Of a DNA stretch of 49,888 nt, positions 26,708 to 36,712 are shown piece after piece. Within the stretch, counting starts at the first letter, position 1. Every line of letters begins with the position of its first letter. The stretch comes from Motilimonas eburnea. Its GTDB lineage: Bacteria; Pseudomonadota; Gammaproteobacteria; Enterobacterales; CBDFNC01. Location of the stretch: NCBI RefSeq assembly GCF_021295345.1, contig NZ_JAIMJB010000027.1, forward strand, positions 1 through 49,888, given 5' to 3'. Below the pieces are notes generated by a model, which saw only the letters and a program-made list of their open reading frames with translations, was not told where the DNA came from and made no database searches. The position numbers and the translations under genes were made by a program.

Positions 26708-29095
26708 CTAAGCCGGCTTAGTTTGAAAGCCCGCTAACCAAGTCTCAAAGTCGGCTGCGGTTTCTGGCGGGCTCACAAAGTAACCCTGCATCCAATCACA
26801 GCCTAGTTTACGCAATAAATCATAGTGAGGCTGGGTTTCAACCCCTTCAGCCACAATGGTTAAGCCTAATTTATTGGCTAATTGAATACTGCTTTCGGCC
26901 AGCAACAAGTCGACTTCAGAGGATTCGATGTCCTTAATAAATACCCGCTCAAGCTTAATGATGTTTAAAGGGAATTTTTTCAAGTAATGCAACGACGCAT
27001 ATCCACGGCCGTAGTCATCCAATGCCAATAGCAAGCCTTGCTGCTGTAACCGGGTAAATTGAGCGATAATTTCGTTGCTGCTGTTGATGATAAACTGCTC
27101 GGTCACTTCCAAAATCAATTGTTCAGGACGAATCGCGTATTGCTCCAATAAGCCTTGCAGAAAATGAAAAAAGCCCAAATCTTTTAACTGCAAATGGGCA
27201 ATATTGAGCGCCAGGCGCCCCACCTCCAAGCCTTGTTGCTGCCACTGGTGATATTGCTCGATGGCTTGTTGGCACATCCATTCGTTCAGTGGGTGCAACA
27301 TGTTAGCGTCTTCAACTTGCTCTAAAAAGTCTATTGCACCGAGCAAGCCGCGCTCCGGATGGCGCCAACGAATCAACGCCTCGGTGGCGATTAACTGCTG
27401 TGATGACATGGCTAAAATGGGCTGGAACGCTAACTCAAACTCTTGTTGTTTTAACCCTCGGCGTAATTCATTTTCAAAATTAAGCTTTAACTTGGCATGA
27501 GATTCCAACTCAGCACTGTAACGCAAAAACCGAGAGTGTTGCTGCGCCTTGGCTTGATTCATCGCCATGTAGGCTTTATCAACCAGATCCGCAGCGGTGA
27601 GCGCATCGGTATAAGCTTGAGCAATGCCAATATGGCAACTTAAAAATAGGTTTTTATTATCAACCACGAACACTTGCGCAATTCTGTCGAGTAGCTGCAA
27701 GCAGATATTGGTTTGCTGACTGATGCTTTCAGGCGAAGTCAACATAATCGCAAACTCGGCGCCACCAAATCGAGCACAAACATCGTTTGGCTGCACACTG
27801 GCTAGCAAACGCAACGCGATATCCCTGAGCAGCTGATCGCCCACCGAGTGACCATAGCGGTCATTGGTTGCTTTAAAGCTATCAAATTCAATAAATAACA
27901 ACACACAAGCTTGCTGCTCTGACATGGCTTTTTCAAGGTGCAACTCAAAACGTTGTCGGTTCGCGATGCCGGTTAACGAATCGAAGTTCGCTTGACGCCA
28001 AATTCGCTCTTCACTGCGCTTTTTGTGGGTTAAATCCGAAAACAGCGACACATACTTAGTCACCCTATCTCGCTCACCATCTCTGACCGCGGCGACCGAC
28101 AGCCAGCCAGGAAAGTCACTGCCATCTTTACGCTGACCCCATACCTCACCGCGCCATACGCCGTCACGGTTTAGCTCTCGCCACATTTTGCGCCGCAATG
28201 CGGGATCATTTTTAGCCGAATTGAGCAATAACCCGGTACGCCCAACCACTTCGGTTTTTTGATAACCCGTGATCTGACAAAAAGCTTGGTTAACCGACAC
28301 AATACGTTGCTTATCGTCTTCAATTAAAATCGCCTCAGCGGCATTATCAAATACCTTACTGGCCAACGCCCTGGCTTGTTCAGCCAACACGCGCTCGGTA
28401 ATGTCTCTGGCATCAAGCACCACACCGCTGATATCACCGCGCTGCTCGGTAAAGGGCGTGTAAGTAATTTCTAAACAGCGCCGCCCCTTGATATTCGATA
28501 CCCAAAATTGATGGGTACAGATCGACCCTTTAAGGCTTAACTGTAAACGCGGCAGGATGTGATCTTGAAAAACACGCTCATCAAACACCTTGGCGATGGT
28601 CATCCCAGCAATAAATTCACCAATATTAAAAAAGCGTGAAAAACTGGGGTTCACTAATTCCAAGCCCAACTCTTGATTGACGTAAGCCACCAAGTCCGAT
28701 GACGAAGCCACAATGCGTTTATAAAGGGCTGATTGTGCTAGCTCATCGCTCAAATTTGGCATGAAAATACCTTCAATCAGAACACTCGGACCCGATTCAA
28801 CAAAGCGACATTGGCATTGAATCGACTTATTCCCGCCGTCACAAACAAGATCAAAACAGCTATCGAGCACCGCTTTTGAGCGCACTTGATTCCAAAAGCT
28901 GACCCAAGCAATGCTGCTTGCCAATGAAGGGATGGCCCGCTCGATATGAGCTATCGCACCTAGCTCCTGCTCAGCCGTTTGGTTTTGATAGACAATATTA
29001 CCCTTTTGATCGAGCAATATGACCAAACTCTGAGCATATTGATGCTGCAGTTGGGCAATCAAATCCAGCGGCAGGTTGGTTGGGACATCAGTCAT
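26708..29095 (-). CDS. PAS-GGDEF-EAL protein with degenerate GGDEF (probable c-di-GMP phosphodiesterase)
   Basis: About 795 aa, cytosolic. Three PAS-like regions (about 20-115, 125-240 and 245-365) precede a GGDEF domain and an EAL domain (about 545-790). The GGDEF signature reads GGAEF (about 447-451), replacing a key metal/catalytic acid, so cyclase activity is doubtful. The EAL motif (TEALIRW), EVTE, LDDYGRG and AEGVE are present, which favours c-di-GMP hydrolysis. ATG at 29095 has AGGA 8 nt upstream and is preferred to ATG at 29104. Confidence 0.9.
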   Translation of the reverse strand: MTDVPTNLPLDLIAQLQHQYAQSLVILLDQKGNIVYQNQTAEQELGAIAHIERAIPSLASSIAWVSFWNQVRSKAVLDSCFDLVCDGGNKSIQCQCRFVESGPSVLIEGIFMPNLSDELAQSALYKRIVASSSDLVAYVNQELGLELVNPSFSRFFNIGEFIAGMTIAKVFDERVFQDHILPRLQLSLKGSICTHQFWVSNIKGRRCLEITYTPFTEQRGDISGVVLDARDITERVLAEQARALASKVFDNAAEAILIEDDKQRIVSVNQAFCQITGYQKTEVVGRTGLLLNSAKNDPALRRKMWRELNRDGVWRGEVWGQRKDGSDFPGWLSVAAVRDGERDRVTKYVSLFSDLTHKKRSEERIWRQANFDSLTGIANRQRFELHLEKAMSEQQACVLLFIEFDSFKATNDRYGHSVGDQLLRDIALRLLASVQPNDVCARFGGAEFAIMLTSPESISQQTNICLQLLDRIAQVFVVDNKNLFLSCHIGIAQAYTDALTAADLVDKAYMAMNQAKAQQHSRFLRYSAELESHAKLKLNFENELRRGLKQQEFELAFQPILAMSSQQLIATEALIRWRHPERGLLGAIDFLEQVEDANMLHPLNEWMCQQAIEQYHQWQQQGLEVGRLALNIAHLQLKDLGFFHFLQGLLEQYAIRPEQLILEVTEQFIINSSNEIIAQFTRLQQQGLLLALDDYGRGYASLHYLKKFPLNIIKLERVFIKDIESSEVDLLLAESSIQLANKLGLTIVAEGVETQPHYDLLRKLGCDWMQGYFVSPPETAADFETWLAGFQTKPA

Positions 29096-29437
29096 GGGTC
29101 GCATCCTAGCAACAAGGGGTTAACAAAGGCCTACACTCTACCAAAAAGTCAAAAAAATGCCTTCATATGAATGATAAACACCCAGAGAGATCACAAAACA
29201 ACAGGGCGATTGCCTTGGTTTACTCCTTCGCCCATTGTTGAAAAAATCGATGACACAGAAAAAACAAATTAAAAAGTAAATTAATAATGAAATCATGAAT
29301 GGCCATTTTTCTAGCCAGTCCACATAACCCCATGCTTTTGCTTTACCTGGTACGCAACTTAATGTTAACAAGTAATCCTAGGCCCTATTCTCCAATGCCT
29401 GTCCTATACTTACTGGTGTTGATTTTAAGGATATCAA
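29096..29437. other. Divergent intergenic region between two GGDEF/EAL genes
   Basis: About 340 bp between divergent genes, AT-rich in the middle. A TATACT at about 29404-29409 could be the -10 for the rightward gene, whose start has TAAGGA upstream. No -35, palindrome or small gene is convincing. Confidence 0.4.
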
Positions 29438-31654
29438 ATGACACATACGCGGCTTGATACGCGCAAAGTTCTATTTCGTCACCCACCTTACTTATACGCT
29501 TTCATCAGCGTGATTGTTTGCGCATTATTGAGCTATGTGACGATAGATGCCTTGCATCAGGCTTGGAAAAAAGAACAAACCGCCACCCTTAGCCTGATTG
29601 CTGAGCAACAGGCTGAGTTACTCTCACAATCGATAAACCAAGGCCTGAACAGTGCGGTATTGCTCGGCAAACACGTTGAATATAGTCAAGGGCAATTAAC
29701 CCACTTTGAGCAACACGCGCACTATCTGCAGCAGCAAAACAAGGCTATCTCAAGCTTACAACTCGCCCCCATTGGTATCATTAGCCATGTTTACCCGCTG
29801 GCAGGCAATGAAGCCGTCATCGGCCATAACATTTTGCAACACGATCAGCGCAAGCAAGAAGCGCAGCAAGCGATTTTAAAGCAGCAAATGACAGTGGCTG
29901 GGCCATTTAATTTGATCCAAGGCGGCCTTGGTATCATTGGGCGTTACCCGGTATTTATCGAGCAACAGGGCGAATCCGTCTTTTGGGGATTTGCTTCCGT
30001 GGTATTAGCTGTCGAACCTTTACTCAACGGTAATAACTTAACCGCATTAGACAACCACCATATTCAATTTCAACTTCATACTTATCGCTTAGTCGGCGAG
30101 CCGCACCAGCAAGTATTGGGCGCAGCGCAGCTCAATGGCGACATCACCGCTAGCGCGAGTTTAAGCCTGAATGACAACCATTGGCAGCTTACCCTGTCCC
30201 AAGCCCTGCCCGAGCAACAAGGCTTACTGATAAAAATGGGGTTAGTGGCCTTCCTACTCACAGGGGTGTTGACCAGTTTTGTTTACAAACAAACCAATGC
30301 CCCTTACCGCATGGCCGAAAATGTCGCCAACCAAACCCAGCAGCTGTCTCGGTTAGCCTATTACGACAACTTAACAGGCCTAAAGAATCGCTCTTTCTTA
30401 CAACTTGAACTCGGTAAAGCCTTGGCAAATCTGGACCGCCATAATCAACATAACCAAGATCATCAAATCGCGGCACTGGTGTACCTAGGGGTCGATGACT
30501 TCAAGCGCCTCAACGACGCCTTTGGCAACAAGGTCGGCGACGAATTATTACTCGAAACCACCGCTCGCCTAAAACAAGTCTGTAACGAAGCGCACGTGAT
30601 AACGCGTGCTGGGGGAGATGAGTTCGCCATCATCTTACCGCCGCAGTCGAGCATCAAGGCCATCGAATTATGGCTGCAGCAGTTATTACAAACCCTAGGC
30701 CAGCCTATGGCCGTCGATCACCACCAGCTCCAGTTTAGCATCTCAGCTGGAGTGGCTTTGCTGCCCCAAGATGGTGATCGCGCCGAAGTTCTGATACAGC
30801 ATGCCAACCTCGCCATGACCCAAGCTAAACAAAAGGGTAAACGCCGTTTCATGTTTTACAATGCCAGTATGGAAGCCTTGGTCAAATCCAATATTTCTGT
30901 TGAGCTAGAATTAAACCAAGCCCTAGAGCGAGATGAATTAGTGCTGTTTTATCAACCCATAGTGGAACTGAGTAGTGCCAACCCGGTGGGCTTTGAAGCC
31001 CTGATCCGCTGGCAGCACCCTAGTAAAGGCTTGATCTTTCCCGATGCGTTTATCCCCGTTGCCGAGCAAAGCCACTTAATCACAGAAATTGGCTACTGGG
31101 TGTTAGAGGCTGCGTGTAAAGCCCTGCCACAATTTCCACCCCATGTGTACATTTCAATCAACGTTTCCGCTCGCCAATTTATGGATCCGCAGTTATCCAT
31201 GCGGATGAAACAAATTATTCATCAATATCAAACTAACCCTAATCGCATCACCTTAGAAATTACCGAAACCCTATTAATTGAGAACATAGAGCAAGTCGTC
31301 AGTTCATTAAAGTCATTACGTGATTTTGGTCTCGGCATTTCAGTCGATGATTTTGGCACCGGCCACTCATCCCTTAGTAAGTTAAAGGTCATGCCCATTA
31401 ATACCCTCAAGGTAGATCGCGCCTTTATTATGGATTTGCCCGATAACAAAGAAGATAAAGAGCTGACCGAAGCGATCTTGCTGATGGCGCAAAAGCTATC
31501 ACTCAAGGTGGTTGCAGAGGGGGTAGAAACCGCAGAACAACAAGCGTTTTTACTCGAACATAAATGTAATTTTGGCCAAGGCTACTACTTCAGTAAGCCT
31601 GTGCCACTGGCACAAGCCCTAGCCTATACCGAGCAGCGTTTGATAAAAAAATAA
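29438..31654 (+). CDS. Membrane CHASE-GGDEF-EAL protein (c-di-GMP synthesis/breakdown)
   Basis: A 738-aa membrane sensor. TM1 (about 19-40), a periplasmic CHASE-type ligand-binding domain (about 50-255, with GHNIL and GRYPVFI segments), TM2 (about 263-284), GGDEF (about 300-475, intact GGDEF at 392-396) and EAL (about 485-735). The EAL site residues look intact: EALIRW (520), LEITET, DDFGTGHSS, AEGVE. Both catalytic domains could be active. The ligand is unknown. A GAF histidine kinase gene follows 80 bp downstream and may be co-transcribed. Confidence 0.92.
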   Translation: MTHTRLDTRKVLFRHPPYLYAFISVIVCALLSYVTIDALHQAWKKEQTATLSLIAEQQAELLSQSINQGLNSAVLLGKHVEYSQGQLTHFEQHAHYLQQQNKAISSLQLAPIGIISHVYPLAGNEAVIGHNILQHDQRKQEAQQAILKQQMTVAGPFNLIQGGLGIIGRYPVFIEQQGESVFWGFASVVLAVEPLLNGNNLTALDNHHIQFQLHTYRLVGEPHQQVLGAAQLNGDITASASLSLNDNHWQLTLSQALPEQQGLLIKMGLVAFLLTGVLTSFVYKQTNAPYRMAENVANQTQQLSRLAYYDNLTGLKNRSFLQLELGKALANLDRHNQHNQDHQIAALVYLGVDDFKRLNDAFGNKVGDELLLETTARLKQVCNEAHVITRAGGDEFAIILPPQSSIKAIELWLQQLLQTLGQPMAVDHHQLQFSISAGVALLPQDGDRAEVLIQHANLAMTQAKQKGKRRFMFYNASMEALVKSNISVELELNQALERDELVLFYQPIVELSSANPVGFEALIRWQHPSKGLIFPDAFIPVAEQSHLITEIGYWVLEAACKALPQFPPHVYISINVSARQFMDPQLSMRMKQIIHQYQTNPNRITLEITETLLIENIEQVVSSLKSLRDFGLGISVDDFGTGHSSLSKLKVMPINTLKVDRAFIMDLPDNKEDKELTEAILLMAQKLSLKVVAEGVETAEQQAFLLEHKCNFGQGYYFSKPVPLAQALAYTEQRLIKK

Positions 31655-31734
31655 CCCCGAACTAACAACATTAGATCAGCAAAGCCATGGTTATCACCTA
31701 AACTAGAAATATTAAGAATATTGAAAGGTTTGCA

Positions 31735-33264
31735 ATGGCTCGCTTAATCACCTATTCCGATGATGCATCCAATGAGCTGCTAGATAATACCGAACAGTCG
31801 AAGGCATTCTATCATCAGCTGTTCTTGCTCCATGAAATATCCATTACCTTATCTCAAGCACCTAGCCTAGATGACCTATACCGCCTTGCCGTAACCGCTT
31901 GTGTTAAGCAACTCAACATAGATCGTATGGGCATTTTAATGATAGATAAAGCGCGCGATTGGATGTACGGCACCTGGGGAACCGATGATTTTGGCCACAT
32001 ACGCAGTGAAGCCGATTATGCCTCTCCCATTCAAGACGAAGTAAAATCGGTAATTAGAGAAATGTCGACGCGAGGCAAAGTATGTGTCTGGCACGACCAA
32101 GAACTCTATGAATTTACCGAAACTCCAGGCGAAGTCACCACTGTGGGTAAAGGCTGGAATGCCGCCATCGCGATTTGGGATAAAGACGAAGTCATCGGCT
32201 GGATAGCTTGTGATAACTTACTCAATCATGAGCCTTTTCAAACCTATCAAAGTCATATTTTACGCTTATTCGGCTCACTGCTAGGGGAGTTTATCAAGCT
32301 CAAACAAACCGAGGAATCCCTTTATTTGCTCAATGAACAGCTCGAGCAACGCATCAAGGATCGCACCAAAGAACTCACCATCGCCCAACAAGCCTTAGAG
32401 CAAGCCAATGCTGACTTAGAGCGTCAAGTGGAACAGCGGACCGCCTCATTAAATGAAAAAACGCTGCGCTTAGAGGCCACCTTAACCGATCTCACCAACA
32501 CCCAAAAAGAGCTGATGGAAGCAGAAAAACACAAGGCCTTGAATCATCTCGTTATTGGTATGGCCCACGAGCTCAACACCCCACTGGGGATCATCAAAAC
32601 CGCAGCCACCTTACAACCTGAGCTGCTGCAAGCTCTGGCAGACGATCTGGCTCAAGGTAAGATATCTAAATCGCGATTAACTGAGCTGATCAACACCGGG
32701 CTAGAGGGGTATGACATTATCAATACCAACATCGCCAAAATGGCAGAGCTCGTCACCCAGTTCAAGCGCCTTTCTGTGGTCAGCACCAATACCGGCACAA
32801 TCGAAGAATTGCAGCTAAATGAATGGTTAGAGCAAGCGGCTAAACTGGCCATGTCCCATTATCGAAAACCTCAGCAAGCTCGGTTACTGATTCAAGTGAC
32901 GCCAGATAAAGCCAGTATTAACACCGATGCATGGATGCTGGCGCAAGTTATCGAAGACTTGATCCTCAACTCCCTTGAGCACGGATTACGCAACACCCCA
33001 GATGACAAAATTTCGATATATTGCACCATGATCAACGATCAATGTGAGCTGAGAGTCGAAGATAACGGCCGCGGTATTGCCGAAGAGTTGGCCCCCAATA
33101 TTTACGATCCTTTTTTCACTAGCGCCCGCGGCGAAGGGCGTAAAGGCTTAGGCTTGAATTTAGTGTACAACTTAGTTACCCAAGGCCTCAAAGGCGAAAT
33201 AAGCCAATACCGGCCAACCACTGGCGGCTGCGGTTTTCGGTTGCTGATTCCCCATCTCAACTGA
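31735..33264 (+). CDS. GAF sensor histidine kinase (paralogue of the kinase at 7400-9082)
   Basis: 509 aa without membrane segments: GAF-like domain (about 25-190), long coiled coil (about 195-265), HisKA with His278 in GMAHELNTPLG, and HATPase (NSLEHG, DNGRG, GLGLNLVYNL). It lacks the N-terminal PAS domain of the related kinase near the left end. No response regulator or receiver domain is adjacent, so the partner is elsewhere. The last 72 bp of the gene form the first unit of a three-copy tandem array that continues past the stop codon. Confidence 0.9.
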   Translation: MARLITYSDDASNELLDNTEQSKAFYHQLFLLHEISITLSQAPSLDDLYRLAVTACVKQLNIDRMGILMIDKARDWMYGTWGTDDFGHIRSEADYASPIQDEVKSVIREMSTRGKVCVWHDQELYEFTETPGEVTTVGKGWNAAIAIWDKDEVIGWIACDNLLNHEPFQTYQSHILRLFGSLLGEFIKLKQTEESLYLLNEQLEQRIKDRTKELTIAQQALEQANADLERQVEQRTASLNEKTLRLEATLTDLTNTQKELMEAEKHKALNHLVIGMAHELNTPLGIIKTAATLQPELLQALADDLAQGKISKSRLTELINTGLEGYDIINTNIAKMAELVTQFKRLSVVSTNTGTIEELQLNEWLEQAAKLAMSHYRKPQQARLLIQVTPDKASINTDAWMLAQVIEDLILNSLEHGLRNTPDDKISIYCTMINDQCELRVEDNGRGIAEELAPNIYDPFFTSARGEGRKGLGLNLVYNLVTQGLKGEISQYRPTTGGCGFRLLIPHLN

Positions 33265-33510
33265 AGCCTCAACTACCATCTCTCCGCTAAACCTTACCCA
33301 CCCCCTTTTCAGGTGAAATAAGCCAATACCGAGCAACCGCACAACAGGCGGCTGCGGTTTCCGGTTGCTGATTCCCCATCTCAACAGAAGCCTCAACTAT
33401 CAACTCTCTGCTAAACCTTACCCACCCCTTTTTCAGGCGAAATAAGCCAATACCGATCAAGCGCACAACAGGCGGCTGCGGTTTTCGGTTGCTGATTCCC
33501 CATCTCAACT
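33193..33510. repeat. Three-unit tandem array made from the 3' end of the histidine kinase gene
   Basis: Units beginning GGCGAAATAAGCC or GGTGAAATAAGCC start at 33193, 33312 and 33436 (spacings 119 and 124 bp) and each end in CCCCATCTCAAC. The first unit encodes the kinase C-terminus and stop; units two and three are non-coding. Units two and three share a 5-bp length difference relative to the coding unit, so they are closer to each other. The gap to the efflux operon (33511-33601) holds only a short CTCTCACC repeat. Confidence 0.9.
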
Positions 33511-33601
33511 AAAATATCACCTCTCACCTCTCACCTCTCAACCAACACCTCAACCGGGGCATAACACAAACCAGACAAGCCTAGTGATTAAGAGTCTCGC
33601 T

Positions 33602-36600
33602 TTAATGCCAAACCGTACGCCACCCCTTTTTCATATCTTCTAATAGTAAGTAATTAACGGGCACCAGCAACAAGGTGATCAGGGTGGCAAAGATAATCCC
33701 AAAGCCCAACGACACGGCCATGGGAATCAAAAATTGGGCCTGGGTAGACTGATCAAAAATAAGCGGCATTAAGCCCGCAAAGGTGGTGATAGACGTTAAA
33801 ATAACCGCACGAAAACGCGCTACACCGGCACGGCGCACCGCAGTTTGCAAGGCAATCCCTTTCGCGCGCTGACGGTTGATGTAATCCACTAGCACTAAAG
33901 AATCATTCACCACAACCCCTGTCAGCGCTAACATGCCCATCATCGACATAATGGTCAAAGGCATGCCCATCAACCAATGGCCAATGATGGCTCCCAAGGC
34001 ACCAAAGGGGATCACCGACATCACCACAAAGGGCTGAGAATAAGATTTAAACGGAATAGCCAGTAAGGCATAAATGGCAAACATCACAAACACCAAGCCA
34101 AAAGCAAGGCTGGTAAACGATTCGCTTTGCTCTTTGGCCTCTCCTTCTAGGCTGTAACGTAAACCTGTGTGTTGTTCGGTTAGCTCAGCCAAGAACGAAG
34201 CGAGATCCCGTTTGATTGCTTCAATATCCGCGGTTTCTTTATTCACATCCGCCATGATATTAATCACTCGCTGGCGATCCTTACGCGTGATCGTCGCCGG
34301 GCTTTGCAAGGTTGCCACCGTCGCCACTTCATTAAACGGCACAGCAATGCCCGATTGCGTGCGGATCAGCATATTACGTAAATGATAGAGCGACTGGCGC
34401 TCAGCCAAGGGATAGCGTACAAACACCTTAACGTCATCACGCCCACGCTGGATGCGCTGCACCTGATCGCCATAAAAACCTTGGCGCACTTGCTTAGCTA
34501 AATCATTCAAGGTTAGCCCAAGGGCTTGAGCTTCGGGTTTGATATTCAGTTGCAGCTCGGTTTTCCCCTTAGCTAAACTGTCTTCAATATCAAATACCCC
34601 AGGATATAAGGCCAACTGCTGCTTTAGCTGGGCACTCGCGCTATTTAAGGTGGCATAATCACGCGCACTGAGCTGCACATCAAGGGGGGCGCCACCACGG
34701 CCAATTTCGGCCCGAAACGACACACTTTCTGCTCCTGCTATCGGGCCAATCAAGGCACGCCACTCTTTCACTAACTGATTGGTTGAAACATCTACCGTAC
34801 GGGTCTCTGGTGGCTCAAGCTCAAACATCACTCTGCCTTTGGCCGCATCGCCACTGCCGGCCCCACCGCTCGATCCCGTCGTCGCAAACACATCTAAAAT
34901 AACGCTCTTACCCGTGCTAGGGTCACGATATTTATCTTGCAACTCAGTCACCGCATCGAGCATCTTTTCGACATAAAAATCCGTGGTCGCAAAGGCCGTA
35001 CCTGCTGGCATCACAAGCGTCGCGCGAGCCGTTTCCGAAGGCACCCGAGGGAAAAAGACAAACCGAGTCCAGCCGCTGGCCACCATGGTAAAGATCACGA
35101 TAGCCACTGCCAGCGCCGAAGCAAAAGCCAGATAGCGCCGCCTTAGCACAGCGGCGAGTAACGGGCGATAAAAGCGTAATATAAAGCGCTCAAAACCGTC
35201 GGCAAAACGGCTTTGCCACTGACTAAAACGGCTCGGTTTACTTGAGTGAAGGCGAATATGCTTTAAATGAGCCGGTAAAATCAGCTTTGATTCAACCAAA
35301 GAAAAGAGCAAAACTGGGATCACCACCATGGGAATCTGGGCAAATATTTGCCCGCGAGCGCCTTCGATTAAGGCAAGCGGGGCAAAGGCGGCAATGGTGG
35401 TCAAAATACCAAAGGTCACTGGCACGGAAACTTCCTGCGTGCCAACAATTGCCGCCTGCAGTGGACTGGCGCCGCGCTGCTGATGCGCATAGACATTTTC
35501 ACCGGTGACAATGGCATCATCCACCAAGATCCCCAGCACCATAATAAATGCAAATAAAGAGATAACATTGAGGGTGATGCCAAGCATAGGCATCACCAAC
35601 AAGCCGCCCATAAAGCTCACCGGGATCCCCATGGTGACCCAAAACGCAATGGAAGGCCGTAAAAACAACGCCAATAAGATAATAACGAGAATACAACCTT
35701 GCACGGCGCTGTCGGTTAAAGTTTTCAAACGCGCCTTAACCACCTTAGAGCCGTCACGCCAATAATCTATACTAACCCCAACGGGCAAAGTCGGCCGAAC
35801 CTGCTCGATATAGGCTTTCACCTTATCGGCAACCTCAATGGCGCTTTGTTGTCCCACCCGATACACTTCAATAATCACCGCAGGCTTGCCATTAAAGCGA
35901 GCCTGTATCGGGGTTTCTTCAAAACCATCACGTATGGTGGCAATGTCCCTGAGCAATAAGCGACTGCCATCGGCTGAGGTTCGCACGACGATATTGCCAA
36001 AATCACGCCCTTGATAAGCTTGCCCTTTACTGCGCAGTAAAATCTCGCCGCCTAAGGTTTTAATGCTGCCACCCGATAAATCAAGGGAGCCTTGTTGAAC
36101 CGCGCTGCTCACTTCGGCCATGGTTAGCTTGTATTCGCGCAAGGTCTGCTCCGACACTTCAATGGAAATTTCATAAGGCCGAACCGATTCCAAGCTGACA
36201 TGGGAAATACCAGCCAACCCTTGTATGTCATCGCGCACTCGCTCACCCAGCAGCTTTAATTCTCGCTCAGTGAGCTCACCCGATACCGTCACACTGATCA
36301 CTTCGCGTTGATGAATGGTTTGGCTGATCACCGGTCGCTCTGCGTTGGTCGGTAAGGTGTTAAGGGCATCAATGCGATTTTTTATTTCATCCTTGACTCG
36401 ATAAGTGTCGTAGCCTGCCGCAATTTCTACCGAGACTCGGGCAGCCCCCTCTGCTGAGTTTGAGGTGATTTCTTTAATCCCTTCTATATCGAGAATGGCC
36501 TCTTCAATGGGGATGGCTAAACTTTCTTCTGCTTCTGCCGGAGTCGCGCCGGGCAAGGCAACATTAACGCTCACTAAATCCAGTTCAAACGAGGGGAACA

Positions 36601-36712
36601 CTTCTAGCGGAATACGCTGAGTAAGCGCTTGCAAACCAAGCAATATAATCAGCACCATCATCAGGTTAGCGGCAACATGGTTATGAGTAAACCAACGGAT
36701 CACACCATGCAT
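33602..36712 (-). CDS. RND efflux pump, inner-membrane component
   Basis: A 1036-aa proton-driven RND transporter with the 12-TM plan: TM1 near residue 15, large periplasmic loops (about 35-335 and 560-865), and TM clusters around 335-545 and 865-1025. The proton-relay pair Asp398-Asp399 is present in TM4 (GILVDDAIV). Family motifs include PGATPAEAEESLAIPIE. Substrates cannot be read from the sequence. It is the third gene of an OMF-MFP-RND operon; its ATG overlaps the stop of the fusion-protein gene by one base. Confidence 0.93.
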   Translation of the reverse strand: MHGVIRWFTHNHVAANLMMVLIILLGLQALTQRIPLEVFPSFELDLVSVNVALPGATPAEAEESLAIPIEEAILDIEGIKEITSNSAEGAARVSVEIAAGYDTYRVKDEIKNRIDALNTLPTNAERPVISQTIHQREVISVTVSGELTERELKLLGERVRDDIQGLAGISHVSLESVRPYEISIEVSEQTLREYKLTMAEVSSAVQQGSLDLSGGSIKTLGGEILLRSKGQAYQGRDFGNIVVRTSADGSRLLLRDIATIRDGFEETPIQARFNGKPAVIIEVYRVGQQSAIEVADKVKAYIEQVRPTLPVGVSIDYWRDGSKVVKARLKTLTDSAVQGCILVIILLALFLRPSIAFWVTMGIPVSFMGGLLVMPMLGITLNVISLFAFIMVLGILVDDAIVTGENVYAHQQRGASPLQAAIVGTQEVSVPVTFGILTTIAAFAPLALIEGARGQIFAQIPMVVIPVLLFSLVESKLILPAHLKHIRLHSSKPSRFSQWQSRFADGFERFILRFYRPLLAAVLRRRYLAFASALAVAIVIFTMVASGWTRFVFFPRVPSETARATLVMPAGTAFATTDFYVEKMLDAVTELQDKYRDPSTGKSVILDVFATTGSSGGAGSGDAAKGRVMFELEPPETRTVDVSTNQLVKEWRALIGPIAGAESVSFRAEIGRGGAPLDVQLSARDYATLNSASAQLKQQLALYPGVFDIEDSLAKGKTELQLNIKPEAQALGLTLNDLAKQVRQGFYGDQVQRIQRGRDDVKVFVRYPLAERQSLYHLRNMLIRTQSGIAVPFNEVATVATLQSPATITRKDRQRVINIMADVNKETADIEAIKRDLASFLAELTEQHTGLRYSLEGEAKEQSESFTSLAFGLVFVMFAIYALLAIPFKSYSQPFVVMSVIPFGALGAIIGHWLMGMPLTIMSMMGMLALTGVVVNDSLVLVDYINRQRAKGIALQTAVRRAGVARFRAVILTSITTFAGLMPLIFDQSTQAQFLIPMAVSLGFGIIFATLITLLLVPVNYLLLEDMKKGWRTVWH

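Noticed and set aside
33172-33508. Minus-strand frames of 73-74 aa after the second histidine kinase
   Set aside because: They read the three tandem units of the kinase 3' end on the opposite strand.
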